16,600 bases of DNA from Pseudorhodobacter antarcticus. GTDB lineage: Bacteria > Pseudomonadota > Alphaproteobacteria > Rhodobacterales > Rhodobacteraceae. The translations under genes were made by a program, and so were the position numbers. Where the stretch lies: contig CAMDHB010000034.1 of NCBI GenBank assembly GCA_945897655.1, positions 1 through 16,600 of the forward strand. Direction: 5' to 3'. Positions 8,311 through 15,276 of this stretch are shown here, one piece after another (the stretch's first letter is position 1; each line of letters opens with the position of its first letter). The notes beneath the pieces were generated by a model, which did no database searches, had not been told where the DNA came from, and saw only the letters and a list, made by a program, of their open reading frames with translations.

Positions 8311-8775
8311 ATGCCCCCCACAACCTTGACCCTGATCGCCGCCGTATTCGGCCTGATCTCTGCCCTCGCCGCCCCCGTCTTTGCCGCAGGCACCGATGAC
8401 GGCACGGCTGAGGCCTCGACGACCGCCGCCGCCTATGAAGAGGCCAAGGCGATGGTTGACGCCGACAACTTCGTCGCCGCCCTGCCCGCCCTCTTGGCCA
8501 TCACGGCCGAGGATGCGGGCAACGCCGACGCCTGGAACCTGCTGGGCTATACCCAGCGCAATCTGGGCAATATGGAGGACAGTGCAACCGCCTATCTGGC
8601 AGCCCTTGCCATTAACCCCGATCATCTGGGTGCCTTGGAATATCAGGGCGAATTGTTCCTGAAAACCGGCAAGCCCGATCTGGCCAAGGCGAACCTGGAG
8701 CGCCTCAAATCCCTTTGCGGCACCTGTGAGGAAGCCGCCGATCTGGAAGAGGCAATCACCGAAGCCGGGGCGTGA
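8311..8775 (+). CDS. Small exported tetratricopeptide repeat protein
   Basis: This 154-residue protein has a signal peptide ending near APVFAAG (about residue 26) and then helical TPR-like repeats. ADAWNLLGYTQRNLGNMEDSATAYLAAL-type sequence at about residues 72-99 and HLGALEYQGELFLKTGKPDLAKANL at about 105-129 carry the TPR consensus pattern. Near the C-terminus CGTCEEAADLEEAI has two close cysteines (C136, C139) that could form a disulfide in the periplasm. TPR proteins are scaffolds for protein contacts and the partner is unknown. An AGGAG ribosome binding site precedes the ATG. The gene follows the aminotransferase by 75 bases and is followed by two hairpins, which suggests its transcript ends there. 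Confidence 0.85.
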   Translation: MPPTTLTLIAAVFGLISALAAPVFAAGTDDGTAEASTTAAAYEEAKAMVDADNFVAALPALLAITAEDAGNADAWNLLGYTQRNLGNMEDSATAYLAALAINPDHLGALEYQGELFLKTGKPDLAKANLERLKSLCGTCEEAADLEEAITEAGA

Positions 8776-8803
8776 AAATCCCACGCGTGCAAGTACAGGG
8801 AAA

Positions 8804-8821
8804 CCCATTGTAATCAATGGG
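8804..8821 (+). terminator. Perfect 7-bp hairpin after the TPR gene
   Basis: CCCATTG and CAATGGG form a perfect stem around a TAAT loop, 28 bases after the TPR stop codon. No run of T follows, so a factor-independent terminator is only a possibility; it may instead shield the 3' end of the message. Confidence 0.35.
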
Positions 8822-8866
8822 CTGATCTCCCTCATTCACACACTTGAAAGGTTTGTCCAACCGTAG

Positions 8867-8887
8867 GGTGCGCATTCATTGCGCACC
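8867..8887 (+). repeat. Palindromic intergenic element, 8-bp stem GGTGCGCA/TGCGCACC
   Basis: GGTGCGCA, loop TTCAT, then TGCGCACC gives a perfect 8-bp GC-rich stem, followed by TTT. With its left flank CCGTAG it resembles the GTAGGGTG...CACC palindromes that recur in intergenic DNA of many proteobacteria; that resemblance is from memory and there is only one copy in this window. It could act as a terminator for the TPR gene upstream of the ATP-grasp gene. Confidence 0.5.
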
Positions 8888-8967
8888 TTTCAGGCCCCAC
8901 CGGCAAACCGAAACCCTTTCTTCACCCCCTTGCCCTACCCCTGTGTCCAGACCGCACAGGAGCAAGA

Positions 8968-10155
8968 ATGCCCGCCCTTATCGACCTTTGCCCACAGCCG
9001 CCCTCGGCCTGCCTTGGGCCGTCCCATATCCTCCACCGCGCCTATGCCGGGCAGGATCTGACCCCCCTGACCGCCAGCCTGATTGCCCGCGCCTTGACCG
9101 CCAATCCCGACCTCGGGGCGGTGATGGATCTGGCGACCATCTTGATGGCCAAGGGTGGCGCTCTGGCCGAAGAAGGGCGGCGGATGCTGCAACAGGCCAC
9201 GGCGGTGCAGCCCAACTACCAGATCACCCACGGCAATGGCCGGGGGTTGCGCGTGCTGGCCCTTGTGACGGCAGGGGATTTTATGGCGAACACGCCGGTG
9301 GATTTCCTGCTGAACGGGTCTGATTGCACGCTGATCCTGTATCATGTCACGGCAGAAACCCAGCGGCTGGACCTGCCGCCGCATGACGTGGCGCTGCTGG
9401 CCATTGGCCAGTCGGACCAGAACGCGCCAGTTCTGGCCCAGACGGCGCGGCTGTTGGCAACCCACCCGGGGCCGGTGTTGAACCGGAACGCCGGGGTGAT
9501 TGCGCGGCTGACGCGGGATCAGGTGTCGCAGGTCTTGACGGAGGAGCCTTCAATCCTTGCCCCCCTGACGCGCCGGTTGCGGCGGGGGGCACTGCGGATG
9601 GGGTCCGGCCCGATGATCCTGCGGCCCGTATCCTCGCACGCCGGGCAGGGCCTTGGTCTGGTGCGAAACTGGGCCGAGTTGGCGGCTTGGCAAACCGCAC
9701 ATCGGGTTGATGAAGTATTTGCCGCCCCCTTTGTCGACTATCGCGGGGCGGATGGGCTTTATGCCAAACAGCGGGTCGTGCTGATCGGCGGGCGGCCCTA
9801 TGCCAGCCATATGGCGCTGTCGGACCATTGGATGGTGCATTACCTAAACGCCGACATGGCCGCCCGCCCCCTGCGCCGCGCGGCCGAGGCGGCCTGGATG
9901 GCGGGCTTTGAGACTGGCTTTGCCCGCCGCCATGCCCGCGCCTTTGCCGCACTGAACCGGGTTTTCGGCTTGGATTACCTTGGCATCGACTGCGCCGAGG
10001 CCCCCGATGGCCGGCTTTTGGTGTTTGAGGTGGACACAGCGATGATCGTGCATGACATGGATGATCCGGACCTTTTCCCCTACAAACAGCCGGCCATGCG
10101 CCGGCTGTTCAGGGCATTTCAGGACCTTGCCACAAGGGCTTCAGGCGCGGCGTAG
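8968..10155 (+). CDS. ATP-grasp-type ligase with N-terminal TPR-like region, function unassigned
   Basis: The 395-residue protein has two parts. Residues about 15-85 are helical and repeat-like (TPR-type). From about residue 165 it follows the ATP-grasp pattern: PVLNRNAGVIARLTRDQVSQVL, then PMILRPVSSHAGQGLGLV (residues 215-232) as the glycine-rich ATP loop, then YAKQRVVLIGGRPYASHMALSDHW (265-288) with the basic residue and core strands, and finally DYLGIDCAEAPDGRLLVFEVDTAM (336-359), where the acidic residues D341, E354 and D356 could hold Mg-ATP. ATP-grasp enzymes join a carboxylate to an amine or thiol through an acyl-phosphate; the substrate here is unknown. AGGAG lies six bases before the ATG. 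The gene stands alone and overlaps the convergent membrane gene by 15 bases. Confidence 0.75.
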   Translation: MPALIDLCPQPPSACLGPSHILHRAYAGQDLTPLTASLIARALTANPDLGAVMDLATILMAKGGALAEEGRRMLQQATAVQPNYQITHGNGRGLRVLALVTAGDFMANTPVDFLLNGSDCTLILYHVTAETQRLDLPPHDVALLAIGQSDQNAPVLAQTARLLATHPGPVLNRNAGVIARLTRDQVSQVLTEEPSILAPLTRRLRRGALRMGSGPMILRPVSSHAGQGLGLVRNWAELAAWQTAHRVDEVFAAPFVDYRGADGLYAKQRVVLIGGRPYASHMALSDHWMVHYLNADMAARPLRRAAEAAWMAGFETGFARRHARAFAALNRVFGLDYLGIDCAEAPDGRLLVFEVDTAMIVHDMDDPDLFPYKQPAMRRLFRAFQDLATRASGAA

Positions 10156-10794
10156 CAGGGCAAAACCCGAGGCGATCATCCAGACGGTCAGGACAAGAAA
10201 GCCTGCGATGGCGGAAAGGCCAAAAACCTCGCCATTCAGGCCAAGGGCGAGGGCCGGGCCTTCGAACGCGCCAAAGCCGATCAGGGCGGCGGACAATGCA
10301 CCTGTTGCGGCGGTAAGGCGGGCGGCTTCGCGGCCTTGCATGGCCGCAATCAGGCCAATGTGGCCCGCCATCAGCACTTGCCCCAGATGCTCGCCCAAGG
10401 CCATTCCGGCATAGGCGTGGATCAGGGCAAAGCCGTTCGCATCGCCACTGGCGGCAAGGGCGGGCACGACCACGACCCAACGCAGCAGGCCCATCGCCTG
10501 CAACAGCCCCGACAGGCTGCCGATCAGGCCCGCCGATATCGCAAGGGCGGGGGCGGTTGTCAGGCGATTTTTGGCAAAGGCATGGGCCAAGGCAACGGGG
10601 ATGAACAGCAGGGCGGCCAGGGCAAAGGCGTACCATGTGGCAATCAGCGCCGGGCCGCCTGCCGTGAAGGCGGTCAGGATCACCTCGGTCGGTTGGCGCA
10701 GGATGTCGGGATAATCGAAGGTCGCCGCCAGCCGTGCGAAGGGCAGGTTGAAGAAGACGGCAAGGGCGATAAGGGACAGGCCGGTGGGTTTCAT
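10141..10794 (-). CDS. Polytopic integral membrane protein, possibly DUF4386-like
   Basis: This 217-residue protein is strongly hydrophobic, with about seven predicted membrane helices separated by short loops. It has no signal of an enzyme or transporter family that I can name with certainty. The segment LLQAMGLLRWVVVVPALAA and the overall size are reminiscent of the DUF4386 membrane family, but this is a weak recognition. It diverges from a TetR-family gene, and the two share a 102-base gap holding two matching operator-like palindromes, so it is probably the regulator's target. Its 3' end overlaps the stop region of the convergent ATP-grasp gene by 15 bases. Confidence 0.7.
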   Translation of the reverse strand: MKPTGLSLIALAVFFNLPFARLAATFDYPDILRQPTEVILTAFTAGGPALIATWYAFALAALLFIPVALAHAFAKNRLTTAPALAISAGLIGSLSGLLQAMGLLRWVVVVPALAASGDANGFALIHAYAGMALGEHLGQVLMAGHIGLIAAMQGREAARLTAATGALSAALIGFGAFEGPALALGLNGEVFGLSAIAGFLVLTVWMIASGFALLRRA

Positions 10795-10815
10795 GATGGC
10801 TCCAAGGGGTTGATA

Positions 10816-10835
10816 ATGTCACTGATCGGTGACAT
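10816..10835. promoter_or_regulatory. TetR-type operator O1 (perfect half-sites ATGTCAC/GTGACAT)
   Basis: ATGTCAC-TGATCG-GTGACAT is an inverted repeat with seven-base perfect arms, 22 bases before the membrane protein start. It sits between two divergent genes, one of them a TetR-family regulator. The core GTC...GTGAC frame recurs in O2, with centres 49 bases apart. Confidence 0.7.
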
Positions 10836-10864
10836 AAGGCTTGCTACCAAGCCCGTCAAGGAAA

Positions 10865-10884
10865 ATGTCGCCATTTGGTGACTT
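10865..10884. promoter_or_regulatory. TetR-type operator O2 (ATGTCGCC/GGTGACTT)
   Basis: ATGTCGCC-ATTT-GGTGACTT repeats the O1 layout: both fit GTCRCYNATYGGTGAC over 16 bases. It ends 13 bases before the regulator ATG, next to or overlapping its ribosome binding site, so binding here would block the regulator's own expression. Confidence 0.65.
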
Positions 10885-10896
10885 TTGGAGGATGTC

Positions 10897-11466
10897 ATGG
10901 GAAACCGCGAGGAGACGACCGAACGCATTCTGGAGGCGGGGCTCGCCCTTTTGGCCGAAGACGGGTTTGCCGCCCTTGGCGTCAACACCCTTGCGCGGCG
11001 GGCCGGAGCCGACAAGCAGTTGATCTACCGCTACTTCGGCGGGCTGGACGGCGTGCTTGCAGCACTTGGGCAGCGGGTTGCCGGGCGGATGGCACTAGCG
11101 CTGGATCAGGCCGTGGTGCCCGCAGCCACCTATGCCGGGGTGACCGAAGGGTTGTTGCTGGCCCTGCTGGACCATTTGCGCCGCGATGCCCAATACGGCC
11201 AATTGCGCCTGATGGAGGTGGTTGCCCCCTCTGCCGCCACCGCAGCCTTCCGGGCAGCGCGGGGTCAGGCGATGGCTGCCTATGTCGAAGCGCGGGCCTC
11301 CGGCATGGTCCGTCCTGCGGGGCGCGATGTCGCCGCGATCAACGCCGCCCTGATCGCGGCGGTCGAGGGGATGGTTCTGCTCGGCCCCGCTGGCCTTGAC
11401 GATGCGGGCGGCGAACGACAGCGCGCCGCCGTGCAAGCACTGGTCGCGGCGGTTTACGCGGCCTGA
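10897..11466 (+). CDS. TetR/AcrR-family transcriptional regulator
   Basis: The 189-residue protein has the TetR DNA-binding domain at the N-terminus: EETTERILEAGLALLAEDGF leads into a helix-turn-helix at about residues 27-50 (GVNTLARRAGADKQLIYRYF), the classic signature with the recognition helix before YRYF. The rest is an alanine-rich helical ligand and dimer domain with no recognisable effector. GGAGG lies five bases before the ATG at 10897; a frame extension to 10885 by TTG is rejected. Two operator-like palindromes upstream suggest it represses itself and the divergent membrane gene. Its last 13 bases overlap the convergent ornithine cyclodeaminase-family gene. Confidence 0.93.
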   Translation: MGNREETTERILEAGLALLAEDGFAALGVNTLARRAGADKQLIYRYFGGLDGVLAALGQRVAGRMALALDQAVVPAATYAGVTEGLLLALLDHLRRDAQYGQLRLMEVVAPSAATAAFRAARGQAMAAYVEARASGMVRPAGRDVAAINAALIAAVEGMVLLGPAGLDDAGGERQRAAVQALVAAVYAA

Positions 11467-12371
11467 GCCTTGCGCCACTGGTCCAGGACATAGGCCGAGG
11501 TCATCAGATCCAGATGCGCCCCACCGCCATTCTTGGCAATCGTGATCTCGTCCTCCGACCGGCGGGCATAGGCGCCGCTTGCCAGATCATAGAAATCAGC
11601 CACCACATCCGCCTCGGTGATTGCGCCGGATTTCAGCGGCTCCATCAACTCGCCAATATGATGCAGCGTGGTCGCGCGGGCATCGACAAACAGCCGCGCG
11701 CGCTGCATGGCCGTGTCGTCCACCTCGCGCATTCTGGGGTTATAGGCCCCGATCAGGTCCAGATGCTGGCCCGGTTGCAGCCAAGCGCCCTTGATCAATG
11801 GCTCGGTCGACATGGTCGCCGTGCAGATCACATCCGCCGCCCTGACCGCCGCCTCCAGATCCGTGGCCACCGCCAGACCGGGAACATCCGCCGCCATCCG
11901 TTCGGCCCCGGCCAAACTGCGGTTCCAGACGGTAAACTCCGCCCCAGGGAACACCGCCCCGTAAGCCTGCACCATCGACCGCGCCACGGTTCCCGCCCCC
12001 ACCAGCAAGAACCGGCGCGACCCCTTGCGCGCCAGCTTGGACGCCGCCAGCAGACTGTCGCCCGCCGTCTTCCACTTGGTCACCAGATGGAAATCGACAA
12101 AGGCCTTTGGCACCCCCGTCGCATCATCGAACAGCGCCACAACCCCGTTGACCGTGGGCAGACCCACATTGCCCGGAAATACAGTGGCCACCTTGACCAG
12201 CGACCCCAGACCCGAAATCCAGGCCGCCCGGTCCAGCAGCACATCGCGGTCGCGGTACAGGAACAGGTCCGCAATCTCGGCCCGGGGCAGCCGGTGCCCC
12301 GCCTCAAACGCCGCCAGCAGCCCGGCCCATGTCATAACCGCCTCGGCCTCTGGCCCCACCACCTCGATCAC
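11454..12371 (-). CDS. Ornithine cyclodeaminase / mu-crystallin family protein
   Basis: The 305-residue protein is an NAD(P)-binding member of the ornithine cyclodeaminase/mu-crystallin family. The dinucleotide fold carries LLVGAGTVARSMVQ (about residues 122-135), and K60 with the segment VKVATVFPGN and the HLVTKWKTAGDSLLAA block (about 95-110) are the family's conserved parts. Members include ornithine cyclodeaminase, alanine dehydrogenase, ketimine reductase and pyrroline-2-carboxylate reductase, so the reaction cannot be fixed. A longer frame starts at 12458, but GTG at 12371 overlaps the upstream HAD stop codon (GTGA) and has AAGGAGG seven bases before it, so it is chosen. It is the last gene of the DMT-HAD operon and converges with the TetR gene with a 13-base overlap. 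Confidence 0.9.
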   Translation of the reverse strand: MIEVVGPEAEAVMTWAGLLAAFEAGHRLPRAEIADLFLYRDRDVLLDRAAWISGLGSLVKVATVFPGNVGLPTVNGVVALFDDATGVPKAFVDFHLVTKWKTAGDSLLAASKLARKGSRRFLLVGAGTVARSMVQAYGAVFPGAEFTVWNRSLAGAERMAADVPGLAVATDLEAAVRAADVICTATMSTEPLIKGAWLQPGQHLDLIGAYNPRMREVDDTAMQRARLFVDARATTLHHIGELMEPLKSGAITEADVVADFYDLASGAYARRSEDEITIAKNGGGAHLDLMTSAYVLDQWRKAQAA

Positions 12372-12991
12372 AACCCCGCCTCCTTGCGCGTCAACAACCC
12401 TTCCGCCACCAGGCGCATGGCCCAGCCTTGCCAGGTCTCGAACTGATGCGTCCGCCAACCCCGGTCCGCCGCCGCTGTGATATTCTCGGGCTTGTCATCG
12501 GCGAACAGCAACCGGTCCCCCGACAGCCCGCAATCCGCCTCGACCATCTGGTAAATCCGGGGGTCCGGCTTGATCACCCCCATCCGGCCAGACACATACT
12601 CCCGGTCAAACTCGCTCAGGAAATCCAGCAAGGGCACCGCCGCCGCATAGGAACTTGCGCCAAAGTTGGTCAGCGCGAACACCGGCACCCCCTTGGCCCG
12701 CAGCGCCCGCAGCAAGGCAATCGACCCTTCTATCCGAGGGCTGGCCAGTTCGATCCACCGATCATGCCACATCCGCACTTCCGCAGACCATGCGGGATGG
12801 CGATCAGCCCAATCGTAAATCGTCTCGCGAAACTCCGCGCCCGTGTCGATGTCGTCGTTCATCACGTGCAGGTCCACCGCCGCAAACAGCGCGCGCCGGC
12901 GGTCTTCGCCAATCACCCGGTCATAAAACGCCTCGGGCTGCCAGCGTGTCAGCACATTGCCAATGTCAAAAATCACCGCCTCAACGCGCAT
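12368..12991 (-). CDS. HAD-superfamily hydrolase (phosphatase-like, HAD-IA)
   Basis: The 207-residue cytoplasmic enzyme shows the HAD motifs: D9 in VIFDIGNVLTRW (nucleophile, motif I), T108 in FALTNFG (motif II), K141 in GVIKPDPRIY (motif III) and D165/D166 in LFADDKPENI (motif IV). Residue 11 is G, not the acid/base Asp of classic DxD phosphatases; this D-x-G-N form is also found in YihX-type sugar-phosphate phosphatases, so it does not show loss of activity. The substrate is unknown. The start overlaps the upstream transporter's 3' end by 11 bases, and the stop overlaps the GTG start of the ornithine cyclodeaminase-family gene by four, so the three genes form one tightly coupled operon. Confidence 0.93.
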   Translation of the reverse strand: MRVEAVIFDIGNVLTRWQPEAFYDRVIGEDRRRALFAAVDLHVMNDDIDTGAEFRETIYDWADRHPAWSAEVRMWHDRWIELASPRIEGSIALLRALRAKGVPVFALTNFGASSYAAAVPLLDFLSEFDREYVSGRMGVIKPDPRIYQMVEADCGLSGDRLLFADDKPENITAAADRGWRTHQFETWQGWAMRLVAEGLLTRKEAGL

Positions 12992-13943
12992 TGCTCTGTG
13001 GCCCTTCTGCTTTCGGTGTCCGCCGCACCGTTTCCCGGTAAAGGGTATAAAGCCCCGCCCCCACGATCAGCGCAATCCCGATCCAGCCTTGGGCATCCGG
13101 GAAAGTTCCGAAAAACACCAACCCATAGATCACCGCCAAGGGCATCGAGGTGTATTCAAACGGCGCAATCAACCCCGGCGGATTGGTGCGGTAGGCATGA
13201 CCCATCAGCATCCCCCCCGCCGCCACCGAAACCCCGGTGCCGACAAAGAACACCCAATCCCCCATCGGCGGCCAGATCCACGGCCGGAACAGGAACGCCA
13301 GCGACGCATCCCCCGACCCCGACAGATGCCCGTCGCCCACCCAGACCCCCATGCAGACCGAAACCACGATAAAGGCAATCTGCGTGTAAAAGTTGATGGT
13401 GACCGTGCTTTCCGTTTCCTTCATATGCCGCGTCATGTTCTGCGTGCTGGCATAACACAGCGCTGAAAACAGGATCAGCACCGCCGCCCAGCGAAACTCG
13501 CCCTCGGGCCGCAGCATGATGATGACACCCACCAGCCCCATGATCACCGCCCCCCAGCGGTGCCAACCGACCCTTTCGCCCAAGACCACGACCGAGATCA
13601 GCGTCACCAGAATGGGCGCCACAAAGCCAATCGCCGCCGCATCGGCAATAGGCATCGCCGCCAGCCCCAGAAAGTAGCCCACATTCGACAGCATCACGAT
13701 CGTTGCCCGGATCAGATGCAGCTTGGGCAACCTGGTCTTCAGGCTGGACAGCTTCAGCCCGGCAAACCTCATATAGCCCAGAATGAAGGCCAACCCGACA
13801 AAAGCCCGCACCAGAATGACCTGATGCAGCGCGTAATCATCCGACAACTGCTTGATGAACAGATCGTTCAGCGACAGCATCACGCTGCCCCCCACCGCAC
13901 AGGAAATCCCGATGATCGCTATTCTGGAGGCTGCATCACTCAT
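12981..13943 (-). CDS. DMT-superfamily (EamA) inner-membrane transporter
   Basis: The 320-residue protein has about ten membrane helices in two EamA repeats, the layout of drug/metabolite transporters. Features include VMLSLNDLFIKQLSDDY in the first repeat, AAIGFVAPILVTLISVVVLGERVGWHRW (helix end then the conserved E-R-W segment), and APFEYTSMPLAVIYG in the second repeat. It would export or import a small metabolite or amino acid, unspecified. A longer frame reaches 14066, but the extra N-terminal residues are polar and not family-like, and the protein most naturally begins at MSDAASRIAII. No strong ribosome binding site is visible there. First gene of the operon with the HAD and ornithine cyclodeaminase-family genes. 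Confidence 0.85.
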   Translation of the reverse strand: MSDAASRIAIIGISCAVGGSVMLSLNDLFIKQLSDDYALHQVILVRAFVGLAFILGYMRFAGLKLSSLKTRLPKLHLIRATIVMLSNVGYFLGLAAMPIADAAAIGFVAPILVTLISVVVLGERVGWHRWGAVIMGLVGVIIMLRPEGEFRWAAVLILFSALCYASTQNMTRHMKETESTVTINFYTQIAFIVVSVCMGVWVGDGHLSGSGDASLAFLFRPWIWPPMGDWVFFVGTGVSVAAGGMLMGHAYRTNPPGLIAPFEYTSMPLAVIYGLVFFGTFPDAQGWIGIALIVGAGLYTLYRETVRRTPKAEGPQSNAR

Positions 13944-14100
13944 GCGGCCAACTGACCACTCTGGACTGACATTATCTGGCCTGTCCCCGACACTCCGATG
14001 AACTTTCTGTTCAGAAAACAGGTTCGGGGTGCCTGCCGGCTCGACCAGACCAGCACAAGATCCCACATCCGGGCGTGCCGAAATGCCTGGACTTTCAACG

Positions 14101-14130
14101 TTGACTTTGCAAGTTCACCCCGGCTAACGT
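14101..14130 (+). promoter_or_regulatory. Candidate sigma70-type promoter for the FkbM gene
   Basis: TTGACT (14101-14106) and TAACGT (14125-14130) are separated by 18 bases, upstream of the FkbM start at 14182. The -35 matches well and the -10 poorly, so this is a low-confidence suggestion. The rest of 13944-14181 holds nothing I can name. Confidence 0.25.
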
Positions 14131-14181
14131 GACTAAGCCGCCACCCATTTGTGCGTCTGCAGGGCCCTGTTAGGATATCTC

Positions 14182-14955
14182 ATGATTGATCAAACCGTAA
14201 AGTCACCGTCAGTTTCGCCAGAGAGCTGGTACATTGTCGATGTCGGGATGCATGTCGGAAGTGACTCCGAATACTATGCAAAACGTGGCTTCAAGGTCGT
14301 CGCATTCGAGGCTAACCCAGTCCTTGCAGATGAGGGAAAGGCACGTTTTTCCGAGCTTGGTCTTGACGTGGACGTTCGTAACTTCGCAATCTACGACGGC
14401 CCGGAAGAAACTATAGACTTCCATATTCATCTGTCGAATTCGCAATGGAGTTCGATCAAGGAATCTCTTGCGTCACGTGGTGAGGCGGGCACCACCATGG
14501 TGAAGGTTCGAACGGCAAATCTGGCTGACCAACTTCGCCCGATCCAAGACAAGATCCATATGGTCAAAATCGATATCGAAGGCTTTGACTATGTGGCGCT
14601 AGAGCAGATTGCGTCGCTTGACGTGATGCCACAGTACATATCCGTGGAAAATGGCGGCAAATGGTTTTTGAACCTTTTTGCAAAAATGGGCTACAAGAAA
14701 TTCAAGTATTCCAATCAGATGTACAATGCGGCTACAACGATTCCCTGGAAGTCACCGCATGGCAAACGCATCGAACACAAGTTTGACCGCCACTCCTCGG
14801 GTGCATTCGGCGAGGATTTGCCAGGCCGTTGGCTGACGCTTGAGGAAGCAGACAACCTGTCCGAAGCCATTGACCTGGCAAGATCCAAGACCAAAGGGGA
14901 TGTCTGGGCCCAGTCAATTGGCTGGTTCGACATGCACGCCAGGTTGGACGCCTAA
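14182..14955 (+). CDS. FkbM-family methyltransferase
   Basis: The 257-residue protein carries an FkbM-type SAM-binding fold: YIVDVGMHVGSDSEYYAKRG (about residues 17-36) is motif I, followed by FKVVAFEANPVL, the acidic end of strand 2, and MVKIDIEGFDYVALEQI (about 127-143), the FkbM hallmark. The sequence VDVGMHVG differs from the common VDVGANxG of the family. FkbM enzymes O-methylate sugars or small molecules, often in surface-polysaccharide or secondary-metabolite pathways; no such pathway is visible here. A frame extension using TTG at 14149 is rejected; AGGA lies seven bases before the ATG at 14182. Its AT-richer codon use differs clearly from the neighbours, consistent with transfer. Confidence 0.88.
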   Translation: MIDQTVKSPSVSPESWYIVDVGMHVGSDSEYYAKRGFKVVAFEANPVLADEGKARFSELGLDVDVRNFAIYDGPEETIDFHIHLSNSQWSSIKESLASRGEAGTTMVKVRTANLADQLRPIQDKIHMVKIDIEGFDYVALEQIASLDVMPQYISVENGGKWFLNLFAKMGYKKFKYSNQMYNAATTIPWKSPHGKRIEHKFDRHSSGAFGEDLPGRWLTLEEADNLSEAIDLARSKTKGDVWAQSIGWFDMHARLDA

Positions 14956-15043
14956 GTCGGCTGGTGCTTCAGGGCTCCGCACTTTCGCGGCCTGGCAACT
15001 GGCGGGGTTCTGAATGCTTTATCTTGCCTAAGCCGTTTCGCGG

Positions 15044-15181
15044 ATGACGGAATCGCTCCTGAACTTCTCAGATGGCACCCCTTGGCCGGTGAAAGCACTG
15101 CGTTTGGCCTTGGTCGCGGTCTTGCTGATCATCGGCATAATCGTCGCTTATGCGAGAACCAGTTACAATCTGAACCGCTGA
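15044..15181 (+). CDS. Possible 45-residue single-helix membrane microprotein
   Basis: An open frame from ATG at 15044 to TGA at 15181 encodes a polar, slightly acidic start (MTESLLNFSDGTPW) and then one strong hydrophobic helix, ALRLALVAVLLIIGIIVAYA (about residues 18-37), ending in a short polar tail with R and N. This shape is common in real bacterial microproteins. Against it, no clear ribosome binding site precedes the ATG, and there is no homologue I recognise. A 5-bp hairpin (TTGTC/GACAA, 15184-15197) follows the stop. Function unknown. Confidence 0.4.
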   Translation: MTESLLNFSDGTPWPVKALRLALVAVLLIIGIIVAYARTSYNLNR

Positions 15182-15257
15182 ACTTGTCTGCGGACAAACC
15201 TTTCCACTTTATGAACGAAAAACGACAACCATTTGATAAATAACACTTTCCCAAAGC

Positions 15258-15271
15258 GTCCACATGTGGAC
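15258..15271. terminator. Perfect 14-bp palindrome GTCCACATGTGGAC
   Basis: The palindrome sits six bases beyond the stop codon of the minus-strand DUF188 gene, in the position expected for a terminator of the fghA-DUF188 unit. Only a short T-containing stretch (GCTTTGGG) follows on that strand, so it could equally be a binding site for a dimeric protein. Confidence 0.35.
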
Positions 15272-15276
15272 ACCCC

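Larger units (their letters stand above)
14956..15276. other. 321-base intergenic region, mostly non-coding
   Basis: Between the FkbM and DUF188 genes. It holds the possible 45-residue microprotein (15044-15181), a small hairpin (15184-15197) and a perfect 14-bp palindrome (15258-15271). The segment 15195-15250 is AT-rich compared with the rest of the window. I see no tRNA, repeat copy or other gene. Confidence 0.6.

Noticed and set aside
12372..12458. Longer N-terminus of the ornithine cyclodeaminase-family protein starting at 12458
   Set aside because: It lies inside the HAD gene; the GTG at 12371 has AAGGAGG at ideal spacing and a GTGA overlap.
14009..14025. Possible alphaproteobacterial LexA box (GTTC...GTTC)
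   Set aside because: The two GTTC copies are nine bases apart, not the seven required, and no DNA-repair gene is adjacent.
13944..14066. Longer N-terminus of the DMT transporter starting at 14066
   Set aside because: The extra residues are polar and unlike the family; the first membrane helix follows MSDAASRIAII.
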